From: Dactylosporangium sucinum | GTDB taxonomy: Bacteria; Actinomycetota; Actinomycetes; Mycobacteriales; Micromonosporaceae | Direction: 5' to 3' | Length of the DNA: 64,000 nt | Assembly (NCBI RefSeq): GCF_014647515.1 | Contig: NZ_BMPI01000019.1 | Coordinates: forward strand, 1,416 to 65,415 | Shown here: positions 42,642-51,444 of the stretch, one piece after another | Layout: each line of letters begins with the position of its first letter | Position numbering within the stretch: the stretch's first letter is position 1 | Notes under the pieces: generated by a model | Database searches by the model: none | The model's input: only the letters and a program-made list of their open reading frames with translations | Told to the model about the DNA's origin: nothing | Translations under genes and position numbers: made by a program

Positions 42642-44384
42642 ATGTCCGCTCGCAGCGCTGACGGCGCGGCGCCGCTACGGTCCCGGGACTGGTTCGCCGG
42701 CGCCGGTGTCCAGGGCTTTCTGCATCGCTCCTGGATGAAGAACCAGGGCCTGCCGGATCGCGTCTTCGACGGCAGGCCCGTCATCGGCATCTGCAACACG
42801 TACTCGGAACTCACGCCGTGCAACGGTCACTTCCGTGACCTGGCCGAACACGTGCGGCGCGGGGTGCTCGAGGCCGGCGGCCTGCCACTGGAGTTCCCGG
42901 TCATGTCGCTCGGCGAGTCGCTGATGCGCCCGACCTCCATGCTCTTTCGCAATCTCGCCAGCATGGACGTGGAGGAAACGATCCGGGCCAATCCCCTCGA
43001 CGGCGTCGTGCTGCTGTGCGGGTGCGACAAGACCACTCCGGCGTTGCTGATGGGCGCGGCGAGCTGCGACATCCCGGCCATCGTCGTGTCCGGCGGCCCG
43101 ATGCTGACCGGCCGGTACCAGGGCCGGCCGGTGGGATCGGGCACCACGGTCTTCGCGATGAGCGCCGAGGTGCGGGCGGGCCGGATGACCGAGGCGGAGT
43201 TCCGCTCCGTCGAGGCGTGCATGTCCCGTTCGCCCGGGCACTGCAACACCATGGGCACCGCCTCCACCATGGCGAGCGTGGTCGAGGCCCTGGGTCTGGG
43301 ACTGCCGGGCAACGCCGACATCCCGGCCGTCGACTCCCGTCGCCGGGTGCTCGCCCGCGACGCCGGCGCACGAGCGGTCGAGCTCGTGCGGGACAATGTG
43401 ACCCTCTCCGCCGTTCTCTCCCGGAGCGCCTTCGACAACGCCATCCGGGTCAACGCGGCGATCGGCGGCTCGACCAACGCGGTGATCCACCTGCTCGCCC
43501 TGGCCGGCCGGATCGGCGTCGAACTGACCCTGGACGACTTCGACACGGTCGCCAGGGACGTTCCTCTGCTCGTCGACCTGATGCCGTCGGGCCGGTTTCT
43601 CATGGAGGACTTCTTCGCGGCCGGAGGTCTGCAGGCCGTCATCCGGGAGCTGGGCGACCTGCTGGCCACCGACGCCATGACCGTGTCGGGGCGCACGATC
43701 GGCGAGGTCGCCGCCCTCGCCGAGGTGTGGGACCGCGAAGTGATCAGGACCCGGCAGGATCCCGTCGCCCGCAATGCGTCCATCGCCGTGCTGCGCGGCA
43801 ATCTGGCGCCGGACGGTGCGGTGATCAAACCGTCCGCCGCGAGCCCGCAGCTGCTGCGCCATCGCGGCCGCGCGGTCACGTTCAACGGCGCCGACGACCT
43901 CCGCGCGCGCATCGACGACCCGGCCCTGGGCATCGACGAGGACACGGTCATCGTGCTGGCCGGTGCCGGTCCCCGGGGATATCCGGGGATGCCGGAGATC
44001 GGCAACCTGCCGCTGCCGCGCGAGCTGCTGCGTCGCGGCGTGCGGGATCTGGTGCGCATCTCGGACGCGCGCATGAGCGGTACGGCCTACGGCACCGTCG
44101 TGCTGCACGTCGCGCCCGAGGCCGCGGTGGGCGGACCACTGGCACTGGTGCGGGACGGTGACATGATCGAGCTCGACGTGGAGCGCCGGCTGCTGCACCT
44201 CGACGTGCCGGAGGAGGAACTGCGGGCACGCGCGCAGCGGTGGCGCCCACCCCGGGGCCTGCCGGAGAGCGGCTATGGCAGGCTCTACGTCGACCACGTG
44301 CGCCAGGCCGACACCGGCGCGGATTTCGACTTCCTCGTCGGGCGGCGCGGCCTCACCGTGCGTGGCGACAACCACTGGGAGTAG
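42642..44384 (+). CDS. IlvD/Edd-family aldonate dehydratase (arabinonate/xylonate type)
   Basis: A 580-aa Fe-S dehydratase. The N-terminus (RSWMKNQGLPD, GRPVIGICNTYSELTPCN) matches the pentonate-dehydratase branch (L-arabinonate, D-xylonate) rather than IlvD or Edd proper. Cluster ligands are Cys in CNTYSELTPC, CGCDKTTPA and CNTMGTAST. The C-terminal DARMSGTAYGTVVLHV is typical. The enzyme removes water from a sugar acid to give a 2-keto-3-deoxy acid. GAGGAGA lies before ATG 42642. In this operon it points to a sugar acid or polyhydroxy acid as substrate; the exact acid is not known. Confidence 0.9.
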   Translation: MSARSADGAAPLRSRDWFAGAGVQGFLHRSWMKNQGLPDRVFDGRPVIGICNTYSELTPCNGHFRDLAEHVRRGVLEAGGLPLEFPVMSLGESLMRPTSMLFRNLASMDVEETIRANPLDGVVLLCGCDKTTPALLMGAASCDIPAIVVSGGPMLTGRYQGRPVGSGTTVFAMSAEVRAGRMTEAEFRSVEACMSRSPGHCNTMGTASTMASVVEALGLGLPGNADIPAVDSRRRVLARDAGARAVELVRDNVTLSAVLSRSAFDNAIRVNAAIGGSTNAVIHLLALAGRIGVELTLDDFDTVARDVPLLVDLMPSGRFLMEDFFAAGGLQAVIRELGDLLATDAMTVSGRTIGEVAALAEVWDREVIRTRQDPVARNASIAVLRGNLAPDGAVIKPSAASPQLLRHRGRAVTFNGADDLRARIDDPALGIDEDTVIVLAGAGPRGYPGMPEIGNLPLPRELLRRGVRDLVRISDARMSGTAYGTVVLHVAPEAAVGGPLALVRDGDMIELDVERRLLHLDVPEEELRARAQRWRPPRGLPESGYGRLYVDHVRQADTGADFDFLVGRRGLTVRGDNHWE

Positions 44385-44419
44385 ACCGGTGTCCGCGGAC
44401 GCAGTGGATGGAGGCAGCC

Positions 44420-45169
44420 GTGTCGGCTGGTGACGTCGCCGTGGTGACCGGCGCGGGTTCGGGCATCGGGCGAGTGGTCGGCGCGGCCCTGCTCGACGCC
44501 GGCTGGCGGGTCGCGCTCGCCGGCCGGCGCGTCGAACCGTTGCGTGAGACGGCGGCCGGGGCCTCGTCGGGCGAGGCCCTGGTGGTGCCCACCGATGTGA
44601 CCGACGCGGCATCGGTCGCGGCCCTGTTCGGCACGGTGACCGAACGGTGGGGGCGCGTGGACCTGCTCTTCAACAACGCCGGCACGTTCGGGCCGCCGGG
44701 AGCCGTCGACGAGATCTCGGTGGACGACTGGCGCCGCGTCGTCGACACGAACCTCACCGGCGCGTTCCTGTGCGCCCACCACGCGTATGCGGTGATGAAG
44801 GGCCAGCGACCGCAGGGGGGACGGATCATCAACAACGGATCCGTGTCCGCGCACGCTCCTCGTCCGGGCAGCGTGGCCTACACGGCGACGAAGCACGCCA
44901 TCACCGGCCTGACGAAGTCGATATCCCTTGATGGGCGTTCGTCGCGGATCGCGTGCGGGCAGATCGACATCGGCAACGCCGCCACCCAGATGACCGCCGG
45001 TTTCGCCGGCGGTGCCCGCCAGGGCGACGGCACGATGGCGACCGAACCAACCTTCGACGCGGCACACGTCTGCGACGCCGTGCTCTTCATGGCCGGGCTT
45101 CCACTCGACGCGAACGTCCTCTTTCTCACCATCACAGCGACCGCGATGCCGTTCGTGGGCCGCGGGTGA
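44420..45169 (+). CDS. SDR-family oxidoreductase
   Basis: A 249-aa short-chain dehydrogenase. It has TGAGSGIG, FNNAG, catalytic Ser in NNGSVSA and the Tyr/Lys pair in YTATK. GTG at 44420 is preferred because GGAGG lies 8 bp upstream; the ATG at 44408 is part of that ribosome site. It is the last gene of the BKACE operon and may oxidise the sugar alcohol or sugar lactone precursor, or reduce a later ketone. Substrate unknown. Confidence 0.87.
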   Translation: MSAGDVAVVTGAGSGIGRVVGAALLDAGWRVALAGRRVEPLRETAAGASSGEALVVPTDVTDAASVAALFGTVTERWGRVDLLFNNAGTFGPPGAVDEISVDDWRRVVDTNLTGAFLCAHHAYAVMKGQRPQGGRIINNGSVSAHAPRPGSVAYTATKHAITGLTKSISLDGRSSRIACGQIDIGNAATQMTAGFAGGARQGDGTMATEPTFDAAHVCDAVLFMAGLPLDANVLFLTITATAMPFVGRG

Positions 45170-45175
45170 GTCGGC

Positions 45176-45934
45176 CTACCCGCGCAGCATCTCCCGCGAG
45201 ATCGCCAGGGCACCCGTGCGCACCGCCGCGTCGACTCGCGAAAGATTGATCCGACCGACGAAGCCCGACATCGCGATCGCACCGAGCGCGCCACCGGCGC
45301 CGTCCAGGATCGGCGCGGCCACGCCGACCACGCCGTGGATGGACTCCTGCCGGTCGTAGGCCACGCCGGCGCACCGTATCCGGGTGAGCTCTGCGGTGAG
45401 GACGGAGGGATCGCTGATCGTGCGTTCGGTCAGCCGCCGCAGCGGCCCGCCACCGACCGTCGAGGCGACATCGGTGTCGGAGAACGCGAGGATCGCCTTG
45501 CCGGAGCAGCTCGCGTGCGCGGGCCACCGTCCGCCGAGGCGCTGCGGGAAGCGCCGGGCGTGGTTACTCCGGAAGAGGTCGACGTAGACGACCTCGGCAC
45601 CCTCGAGCACCGCCAGCGCGACATTGTGTCCGGTGGCGTCGTGCAGGTTCAGCATGTGCGGCCGGGCCGCGTCACGCAGACTCCGGGTGCGAGGCACGAG
45701 CTGACCGAGCTCGAACAGCAGCAGGCCCGGCGTGTAGCCCAAGGTCGAGCGCTCGACCAGCCCGACCCGGGTCATTTCGTTGAGCAGCCGGTGCACCGTC
45801 GACTTCGGCAGGTCACAACGCCTCGCAAGGGATGCGACGCCGAGCGCCGAGCCGCTGGTCCGGAGCTCCTTGAGCAGTGCCGCTGCCCGGCCGATCGAGC
45901 TGATCTCTCCGTCGTTTCGATGAACGGGACACAT
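45176..45934 (-). CDS. IclR-family transcriptional regulator
   Basis: A 252-aa regulator. The winged helix covers about 13-70 (SLARRCDLPKSTVHRLLNEM) and the effector domain about 80-245 (PAHASCSGKAILAF, YDRQESIHGVVGVAAPI). It is convergent with the BKACE operon and 34 bp downstream of the enoyl-CoA hydratase stop, so it may be transcribed with that gene. The first codons contain a GTCCCGTTCATCGAAAC stretch very like elements upstream of the BKACE operon and acyl-CoA dehydrogenase, which hints at autoregulation and a shared regulon. Confidence 0.88.
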   Translation of the reverse strand: MCPVHRNDGEISSIGRAAALLKELRTSGSALGVASLARRCDLPKSTVHRLLNEMTRVGLVERSTLGYTPGLLLFELGQLVPRTRSLRDAARPHMLNLHDATGHNVALAVLEGAEVVYVDLFRSNHARRFPQRLGGRWPAHASCSGKAILAFSDTDVASTVGGGPLRRLTERTISDPSVLTAELTRIRCAGVAYDRQESIHGVVGVAAPILDGAGGALGAIAMSGFVGRINLSRVDAAVRTGALAISREMLRG

Positions 45935-45968
45935 CGTCGGCTCCTAGCCGTCTCGTCGCCGGTGACCG

Positions 45969-46775
45969 TCAGGTCGCAGCATCACCGGGATCCCTGCTGA
46001 TTCCGGGAAAGGCGGGGGCCCGTCGCTGCCGGAAGGCCGCGATCCCCTCGACGAAGTCGGTGCCGGCGAAGCTGCGCAGCATGAGCTCGTTGGAGCGCAG
46101 CAGCGCGTCGGCGAGCGTGAGGCCGTAGTGTTCGTACAGCTGAGCCTTCATCGTCGCCATCGAGCCCGGCGAAATGCCGGTCGCGAGACTCCGCGCGTAG
46201 TCCATCGCGACGGGGAGGAGTCGTTCCGCGGGGCATACACTGCTCACCAGGCCGATCTCACGCGCTTCCTTCGCCGTGACGACCCGGGACGAGATCAGGA
46301 GATCAAGCGCATTCCCGAGCCCGACATGCTTGGCCAGCAGCCAGGACAGCCCGTGCTCGGCGATCAGGCCGAGCCTGGAGAACGCCGTGGTGAACTTCGC
46401 GTCCTCGGCCGCGATCCGGACGTCACACATCAGGGCCTGCACCAGTCCGATGCCCGCGCAGGGGCCGTTCACCGCGGCGATGATCGGCTTCGGAACGGTC
46501 AGCGGGAAGGTCTGTGGGCGTCTGGCCGCCGTGTCCGTGGCGTCCGCCTGGGTGAGCGTCGTCAGCTCGTCCATGTCGGCGCCGGCGCAGAACCCGCGGC
46601 CGGCGCCGGTGACGATGACGGCGCGGACGTCGGCATCGGCCGCCAGGTCGGCGAGGTGATCGAAGTACAGGTCCTCCATCTGCGTCGTCCACGCGTTCAG
46701 CCGGTCGGGACGGTGCAACGTGAGGACGGCGACGGGACCGTCCAAGGTCAACTGGACCGGTGCGGTCGTGTTCAT
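45969..46775 (-). CDS. Enoyl-CoA hydratase/isomerase family protein
   Basis: A 268-aa crotonase-fold enzyme. The oxyanion-hole segments are GAGRGFCAGADMDEL (about 58-72) and GPCAGIGLVQALMCD (about 105-119). Glu is present in GLIAEHGLSW (about 134), the position of one catalytic glutamate; the other family Glu is replaced in VQALMCD, so isomerase or hydrolase activity is possible. It is divergent from an acyl-CoA dehydrogenase across about 238 bp that holds two regulatory motifs. Together they suggest a CoA-ester degradation step. Confidence 0.86.
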   Translation of the reverse strand: MNTTAPVQLTLDGPVAVLTLHRPDRLNAWTTQMEDLYFDHLADLAADADVRAVIVTGAGRGFCAGADMDELTTLTQADATDTAARRPQTFPLTVPKPIIAAVNGPCAGIGLVQALMCDVRIAAEDAKFTTAFSRLGLIAEHGLSWLLAKHVGLGNALDLLISSRVVTAKEAREIGLVSSVCPAERLLPVAMDYARSLATGISPGSMATMKAQLYEHYGLTLADALLRSNELMLRSFAGTDFVEGIAAFRQRRAPAFPGISRDPGDAAT

Positions 46776-46842
46776 TCGTGCCCTCCGCGGACGACGTCAC
46801 TGGCCGATCTCCAACGCTAGCCAAGGGCGCCGGGGTGGGGGT

Positions 46843-46860
46843 ATCCGTGCATCAACGGAT
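46843..46860 (-). promoter_or_regulatory. Putative operator ATCCG-N8-CGGAT between divergent genes
   Basis: On the minus strand ATCCGTTGATGCACGGAT, an 18-bp imperfect palindrome with perfect 6-bp ends. It matches 14 of 18 bases of the element at 33507-33524 (same strand). It lies 68 bp upstream of the enoyl-CoA hydratase start and about 155 bp before the acyl-CoA dehydrogenase. Confidence 0.55.
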
Positions 46861-46884
46861 CCGGCGTACGTACGTGCCGGCCGG

Positions 46885-46913
46885 CGTCCTGTTCATCGGA
46901 ACGGAGCCGTTGT
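46885..46913 (+). promoter_or_regulatory. Shared element upstream of the acyl-CoA dehydrogenase
   Basis: Second copy of the 29-bp element described at 39056-39084; GTTCATCGGAAC occupies 46891-46902 and CCGTTGT 46907-46913. The distance to the downstream start codon (about 123 bp) is close to that of the first copy (about 115 bp). Confidence 0.6.
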
Positions 46914-47013
46914 CCGTCGGATGGCCGTCGGCGAGGATCGCGGGACGAGCGGACCCGGCGGGCCGTCGCGTCCTGCCCTTCTCCACCTGGTCGATGCATG
47001 GAATGGAACCGTG

Positions 47014-48159
47014 ATGAGACGTTCGATCTACGGCCCGGACCACGAACTCTTCCGTGAGTCGGTGCGCTCGTTCCTCGACCGCCACGTTCGGCCCCACCAC
47101 GATCGGTTCATCGAGCAGGGCTCGATCGACCGGGGGGTCTGGCTGGAGGCCGGCAAGCAAGGGTTCCTCGGTCTGGGGGTGCCCACCGAGTACGGCGGGG
47201 TGGACGCCGGCGACTACCGGTTCAATGCCGTCCTGGTCGAGGAACTGTCACACGTCAGTGTCGCGCTCGCCTCGTGCCTCGGCATTCACGTGGACTGCGT
47301 CACGCCGTATCTCGTGGACCTCGCAACCGAAGAGCAGAAGCGGCGATGGCTGCCCCGCTTCTGCGCCGGCGAGCTGGTGACGGCGATAGCGATGACCGAG
47401 CCGTCCGGCGGCTCCGATCTCGCGGCGCTGCGCACGACGGCGGCCAGAAGAGGCTCGACGTGGGTGATCAACGGGTCGAAGACCTTCATCACCAACGGGG
47501 CGAGCGCCGACCTCGTCGTCGCCGCCGTCCGCACCGGGCCGGGCAGTGGCTCGAAGGGCATTTCGCTGTTCGCGATCGGGACGGACGTCCCCGGCGTGCA
47601 CCGCGGCCGGAAGCTGGACAAGGTCGGGCAGCCCGAGGCCGACACGGCCGAGCTGTTCTTCGACGACGTCGCCGTCTCCGATGCCGACCTGCTGGGCGAG
47701 GTCGGGCGCGGGTTCGAGTACATGATGGAGCGCCTTACCCAGGAGCGACTCAACTCGGCCATCTCCAATCTCGCCCACGCCGCGCAACTCCTCGCCGAGA
47801 CGGTGTCGTACGCGAAGGACCGGACGGCCTTCGGACAGGCGATCGGATCGTTCCAGTACAACAAGTTCCTGCTCGCGGAGTTCTCGACAACAATCGATGT
47901 CACGCAAGCGTTCGTCGATCAGTGCACCCTCGCCCACGTCGACGGTCAGCTCGGCCCGACCGAGGCGGCGAAGGCGAAGTGGTGGACCGCCGAGGTCCAG
48001 AACAGGGTGCTCGACGGATGCGTGCAGTTGCACGGCGGATACGGCTTCATGCGCGAGTCGCGCATCGCTCGCGGCTGGACGGACGCCAGGGTGACCAAGA
48101 TCTGGGCCGGATCAAATGAGATCATGAAGGAGCTCATCGGCCGAAGCCTCGGCCTGTAG
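47014..48159 (+). CDS. Acyl-CoA dehydrogenase
   Basis: A 381-aa FAD enzyme. It carries the FAD-contacting AIAMTEPSGGSDLAAL (about 125-140) and NGSKTFITNGASAD, and the C-terminal signature QLHGGYGFMRE with WAGSNEIMKELIGRSL. The catalytic base by family position is probably the Glu in IWAGSNEI. It introduces a double bond alpha-beta to an acyl-CoA and needs ETF, which is not encoded here. ATG at 47014 follows a GTG at 47011; both are possible. With the divergent enoyl-CoA hydratase it gives two successive beta-oxidation steps. Confidence 0.92.
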   Translation: MRRSIYGPDHELFRESVRSFLDRHVRPHHDRFIEQGSIDRGVWLEAGKQGFLGLGVPTEYGGVDAGDYRFNAVLVEELSHVSVALASCLGIHVDCVTPYLVDLATEEQKRRWLPRFCAGELVTAIAMTEPSGGSDLAALRTTAARRGSTWVINGSKTFITNGASADLVVAAVRTGPGSGSKGISLFAIGTDVPGVHRGRKLDKVGQPEADTAELFFDDVAVSDADLLGEVGRGFEYMMERLTQERLNSAISNLAHAAQLLAETVSYAKDRTAFGQAIGSFQYNKFLLAEFSTTIDVTQAFVDQCTLAHVDGQLGPTEAAKAKWWTAEVQNRVLDGCVQLHGGYGFMRESRIARGWTDARVTKIWAGSNEIMKELIGRSLGL

Positions 48160-48182
48160 GCCGGCTTCGCTCGCTGCCGGCC
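48159..48182. terminator. Terminator hairpin between convergent genes
   Basis: GGCCGGC (48159-48165) and GCCGGCC (48176-48182) form a 7-bp stem with a 10-nt loop, starting at the last base of the acyl-CoA dehydrogenase stop and ending just before the convergent kinase. Confidence 0.5.
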
Positions 48183-48189
48183 GACCGCA

Positions 48190-50223
48190 TCACGGCGATT
48201 CCGGCCGGTTGCCGTCGATCGGCAGCCGCACGGTGAAGTCGGTGCCCTCGCCGAGGGTGGAGCGCACCTCGATCGTGCCGCCGTGGCCGTCGACGACCAC
48301 CGCTCGCGCCAGCGGCAGCCCCTGGCCGGTGCCCTTGCCGACCTCCTTGGTGGTGAAGAACGGTTCGAAGATCCGCTGCTGGAGGTGCTCCGGGATACCG
48401 CAGCCGTTGTCCGCGATGCTGATGACTGCCATCGGACCATCCGGGCGGGTACTGATCCGGATCACCCCCCGCTCGTCCTTGCCGGCCATCGCGTCGGCCG
48501 CGTTGACCACCAGGTTCAGGAAGACCTGGTTGAGGTCACCGATGCGGCAGAGCACCTCCGGCAGCTCGCCGAGATCCAGCACCACGTCGGCGACGTACTT
48601 GACCTCGTTGCGGGCCACCGTCAGGGTCGTGGTCAACGCCTCGTTCAGGTTCGCATACGACCGATCTTTGGAGTCCTTGTAGGTGAACGACTTCATCGCC
48701 CGCACCAGCGACGCGACCCGCTCGATGCCCTCGAGGCTCTGGCTCACCGCCGCCGGCACCTCGGCGGTCAGATAGTCCACGTCGGCCTCGCGTTCGGCCT
48801 CCGCGGCGCGCTGACTGCGCTCCTCCCAGGAGATCTCGCCCTTGGGCAGGTCCAGGCAGTCCCGGTAGACCTGCAGCAGATCCAGCATCTCCTGGTAGGC
48901 CTCGGCCAGGAACCGGATGTTGTCGCCGACGAACTGGATCGGCGTGTTGATCTCATGTGCGATCCCCGCCGACAACTGCCCCAACGACTCCAGCCGCTGG
49001 CCGTGCCGGGCCTCGATCTCACGCCGCTGCCGCTCCCGCAGCTCCGTGATGTCGCGGAAGACCACGACCGTGCCGCCGATTCCGGGCCCGGTGTCCAACG
49101 GCGTCGAGGAGTACGAGATCGGGAAGACCGACCCGTCCTTGCGGGTGTAGACCTCGTCGTGACCCTGGATCGGCCGGCCCTCGCTCTGGGCCTGAAACAT
49201 CGGGCATTGGGCGGCCGGGAACGGCGTGCCGTCGACGTGTTGAAAATGCACGACGTCGTGGAACTTCTTGCCGAGCAGCTCCGCTTCGGTCCATCCGAGC
49301 AGCTCCGAGGCGGCTCGGTTCAAGGAGGTCATCCGGCCTTGGTCGTCCAGGGTGTAGAGGCCGTCGGCCATGTTCTCCATCACGACGGAGCGGAACGCTT
49401 CGGCCTGCTTCCGTTCGGCGATGTCGATGGCGATGAGCCCGACGCCGATGACCTCGCCTTCGACCCGGACCGGGTAGTAGCTGGCGAGCCAGGAGCGGGC
49501 ACGATCGGACCCAGCGGCGGCCGACCCCGTCACCTCCACACAACGGACGGCCTCACCGGCGTCCAGCACCCGGCGGTAGTACGGCCCGACCTGGGCCCAC
49601 ACCGCCGGCACGAGCTCGGCCACCGAACGACCGATCACCTGCGCCACCGGAAGGTCGACCATGGCGGCCAGCGAGTCGTTGGCCCGGACGAACCGGAACT
49701 CGTGGTCGACAAAACCGAGAGCGACCGGTGCCGCAGACTGGATCCTCTCGAGCAACGCGAGCGTCTCGGCGGTCTGCTGGTCCGAACGGCGCAGGCTCTC
49801 CTGCAACATGATCTGGTCGTCGATGTCGGTGGCGGTGCCGACCCACCAGATGATGCGGCCGTCGGGCCGGTAGACCGGCTGGCCCCGGATACAGTGCCAG
49901 CGGCGTTGGCCGTCGGCCCGATGGACCCGGCACGACAGCTCGAACGAAGACCCGGTTCGGCTCGCTTTCCGCCAAGCCGCGCGGACACGGCTGGCGTCGT
50001 CCGCTGCGAGCACCAGCTCCCAGCATCGGTCGAAGTCCGCGTCCGCGGGCAGCCCGGTGTACTCGAGCCCCCAGCGGTTGATGTACGTGGTCGATCCACC
50101 GGGTGTCACCACCCACATGATGTGCGGGATGGCGTCGGCGAAGAAGTACAGATCGTCCTCGTTCAGCACGAGGCCTGCGCGTGTCGCGCCGGTCCCGGCC
50201 GGAACGTCGCGCATTCCGAACAT
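48190..50223 (-). CDS. Soluble multi-PAS histidine kinase
   Basis: A 677-aa kinase with no membrane segment. Three PAS-type domains are visible (about 22-140, 150-270, 280-400). HisKA has the phospho-acceptor His in GIAHEINTPIQF (near 423). The ATPase has NLVVNAADAM, DNGCGIP and the GTGQGLPLA lid. Between them is an insert of about 60 residues (DCLDLPKGEISWEERSQRAA). This layout resembles NtrB-like kinases that work with separate response regulators. It sits 20 bp after the next gene's stop, so it is probably in one unit with the response regulator upstream. Confidence 0.9.
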   Translation of the reverse strand: MFGMRDVPAGTGATRAGLVLNEDDLYFFADAIPHIMWVVTPGGSTTYINRWGLEYTGLPADADFDRCWELVLAADDASRVRAAWRKASRTGSSFELSCRVHRADGQRRWHCIRGQPVYRPDGRIIWWVGTATDIDDQIMLQESLRRSDQQTAETLALLERIQSAAPVALGFVDHEFRFVRANDSLAAMVDLPVAQVIGRSVAELVPAVWAQVGPYYRRVLDAGEAVRCVEVTGSAAAGSDRARSWLASYYPVRVEGEVIGVGLIAIDIAERKQAEAFRSVVMENMADGLYTLDDQGRMTSLNRAASELLGWTEAELLGKKFHDVVHFQHVDGTPFPAAQCPMFQAQSEGRPIQGHDEVYTRKDGSVFPISYSSTPLDTGPGIGGTVVVFRDITELRERQRREIEARHGQRLESLGQLSAGIAHEINTPIQFVGDNIRFLAEAYQEMLDLLQVYRDCLDLPKGEISWEERSQRAAEAEREADVDYLTAEVPAAVSQSLEGIERVASLVRAMKSFTYKDSKDRSYANLNEALTTTLTVARNEVKYVADVVLDLGELPEVLCRIGDLNQVFLNLVVNAADAMAGKDERGVIRISTRPDGPMAVISIADNGCGIPEHLQQRIFEPFFTTKEVGKGTGQGLPLARAVVVDGHGGTIEVRSTLGEGTDFTVRLPIDGNRPESP

Positions 50224-50243
50224 GGCGCACCTCGGCTTCGCAG

Positions 50244-51380
50244 CTACAGGTCGACGATGAGGATGGAGCTCTTCAGGCCGGTGGTCATCTCGTAGTTGCG
50301 CAGCCTGACGAGCAGCCGTTCGGTGATGATCTGTCCGCGGGACACGAGCAGCATCCCCTTGGCGCTGTACACGTCGTCGGCGAGCTCATGACCGATGGTG
50401 AGGTCGTCGATGCCGACTTCCCGTACCGCCTCGCGCGGCACCCGCATCCCGCCGGCTTCGGCGAGTGCGCGCACCAGGTCCGGCGTGAAGATCTTCCGCG
50501 CGGACAGGGTGGCGACCGCGAGATCCGGCGGCATGCCCCGCCAGACGAGTGCGTCGTACTCACGCACTGCCTGCAGGATCCAGGCTCCGGCGGGCGCGTC
50601 CGGACGCAACGGGGACATGGGACTGCGATCGGTCGGCATCTGGTGCCGGACAATCTCGCGAACCGCCTCCAGACGCGGGATTCGTGAGAGCACGTTGTCC
50701 GCCAGCTGGGGCAGCCGCGCCAGCATCTCCGCGTCGGCGGCATTGGCCGGGACACCGCCTTCCATGCGGGCGAGGGTCTCGGGAGGCAGCGTGATGGCAC
50801 CGATCTCGCCCATCTGGGCCGCGATCTCGATCTGCCAGGCGTCCGGAACCTCGAGTCTTCGGCACAACCGCTGCGCGAGGCGCTGCAGCCGCCCGGCGCG
50901 GCTGAACAACGCCGGTTGTGCCATGCCCAGGGTGTCCATGAGCGCCTCCACGCAGCCCTTCAGCGTGGCCTCGAGGAGCTCCCGCTCGGCGCGTACCAGC
51001 CGGTTCTGCTCGGCGGCGGCGGCGACCGTCGCCTTGAGGTCCTCGGGGGGACACGGCTTGAGCATGAACCGGAACACGCTGCCGTGGTTGATCGCGTTGA
51101 CGGCGCCGTGCACGTCGGCGTCTCCGGTCAACAGCACGCGGGTGGTGTCGGGTGAGATCTGCCGGGCTCGTTCCAGGACGTCCACGCCGGTCATCTGCGG
51201 CATCCGCAGGTCCGACACCACCACGGCGACCGGCGCCTGCTCGGCAGCGGCGAGCAGTTCGAGCGCTTCCTGCGGCTGTGTCGCGGTCAGCACGTCGTAG
51301 TCGACCCGCAGGTACCGTCGCAGGCCGTCGAGGACGTACGGCTCATCGTCCAGGCAGAGGACTCGGGGCCTCCCCTCCAT
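50244..51380 (-). CDS. Response regulator with decayed HD-GYP-like output domain
   Basis: A 378-aa protein. The receiver domain has LCLDDEP, Asp in VVSDLRMPQM (near 56) and Lys in MLKPCP. Residues 130-300 resemble the HD-GYP fold of RpfG-type regulators, but the His-Asp of HDIGK is replaced (AAQMGEIGAITLP) and the GYP motif is lost (RHQMPTDRSPMSP). It therefore probably cannot cut cyclic di-GMP and may act by binding. The last 60 residues form a small extra domain (LADDVYSAKGMLLVSRGQII) like that seen after HD-GYP domains. AGGAGG lies before the ATG. Confidence 0.82.
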   Translation of the reverse strand: MEGRPRVLCLDDEPYVLDGLRRYLRVDYDVLTATQPQEALELLAAAEQAPVAVVVSDLRMPQMTGVDVLERARQISPDTTRVLLTGDADVHGAVNAINHGSVFRFMLKPCPPEDLKATVAAAAEQNRLVRAERELLEATLKGCVEALMDTLGMAQPALFSRAGRLQRLAQRLCRRLEVPDAWQIEIAAQMGEIGAITLPPETLARMEGGVPANAADAEMLARLPQLADNVLSRIPRLEAVREIVRHQMPTDRSPMSPLRPDAPAGAWILQAVREYDALVWRGMPPDLAVATLSARKIFTPDLVRALAEAGGMRVPREAVREVGIDDLTIGHELADDVYSAKGMLLVSRGQIITERLLVRLRNYEMTTGLKSSILIVDL

Positions 51381-51444
51381 CGGCGCCTCCTGTTCTCGCT
51401 GAACCGCGCCCCTGCCCTCCCCATCGGCTGGAACGGACCGATCC

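Noticed and set aside
45914..45930. A certain IclR operator at the start of the second IclR gene
   Set aside because: The sequence codes PVHRN in the protein itself, so the likeness to the upstream elements could come from coding sequence. I kept it only as a hint.
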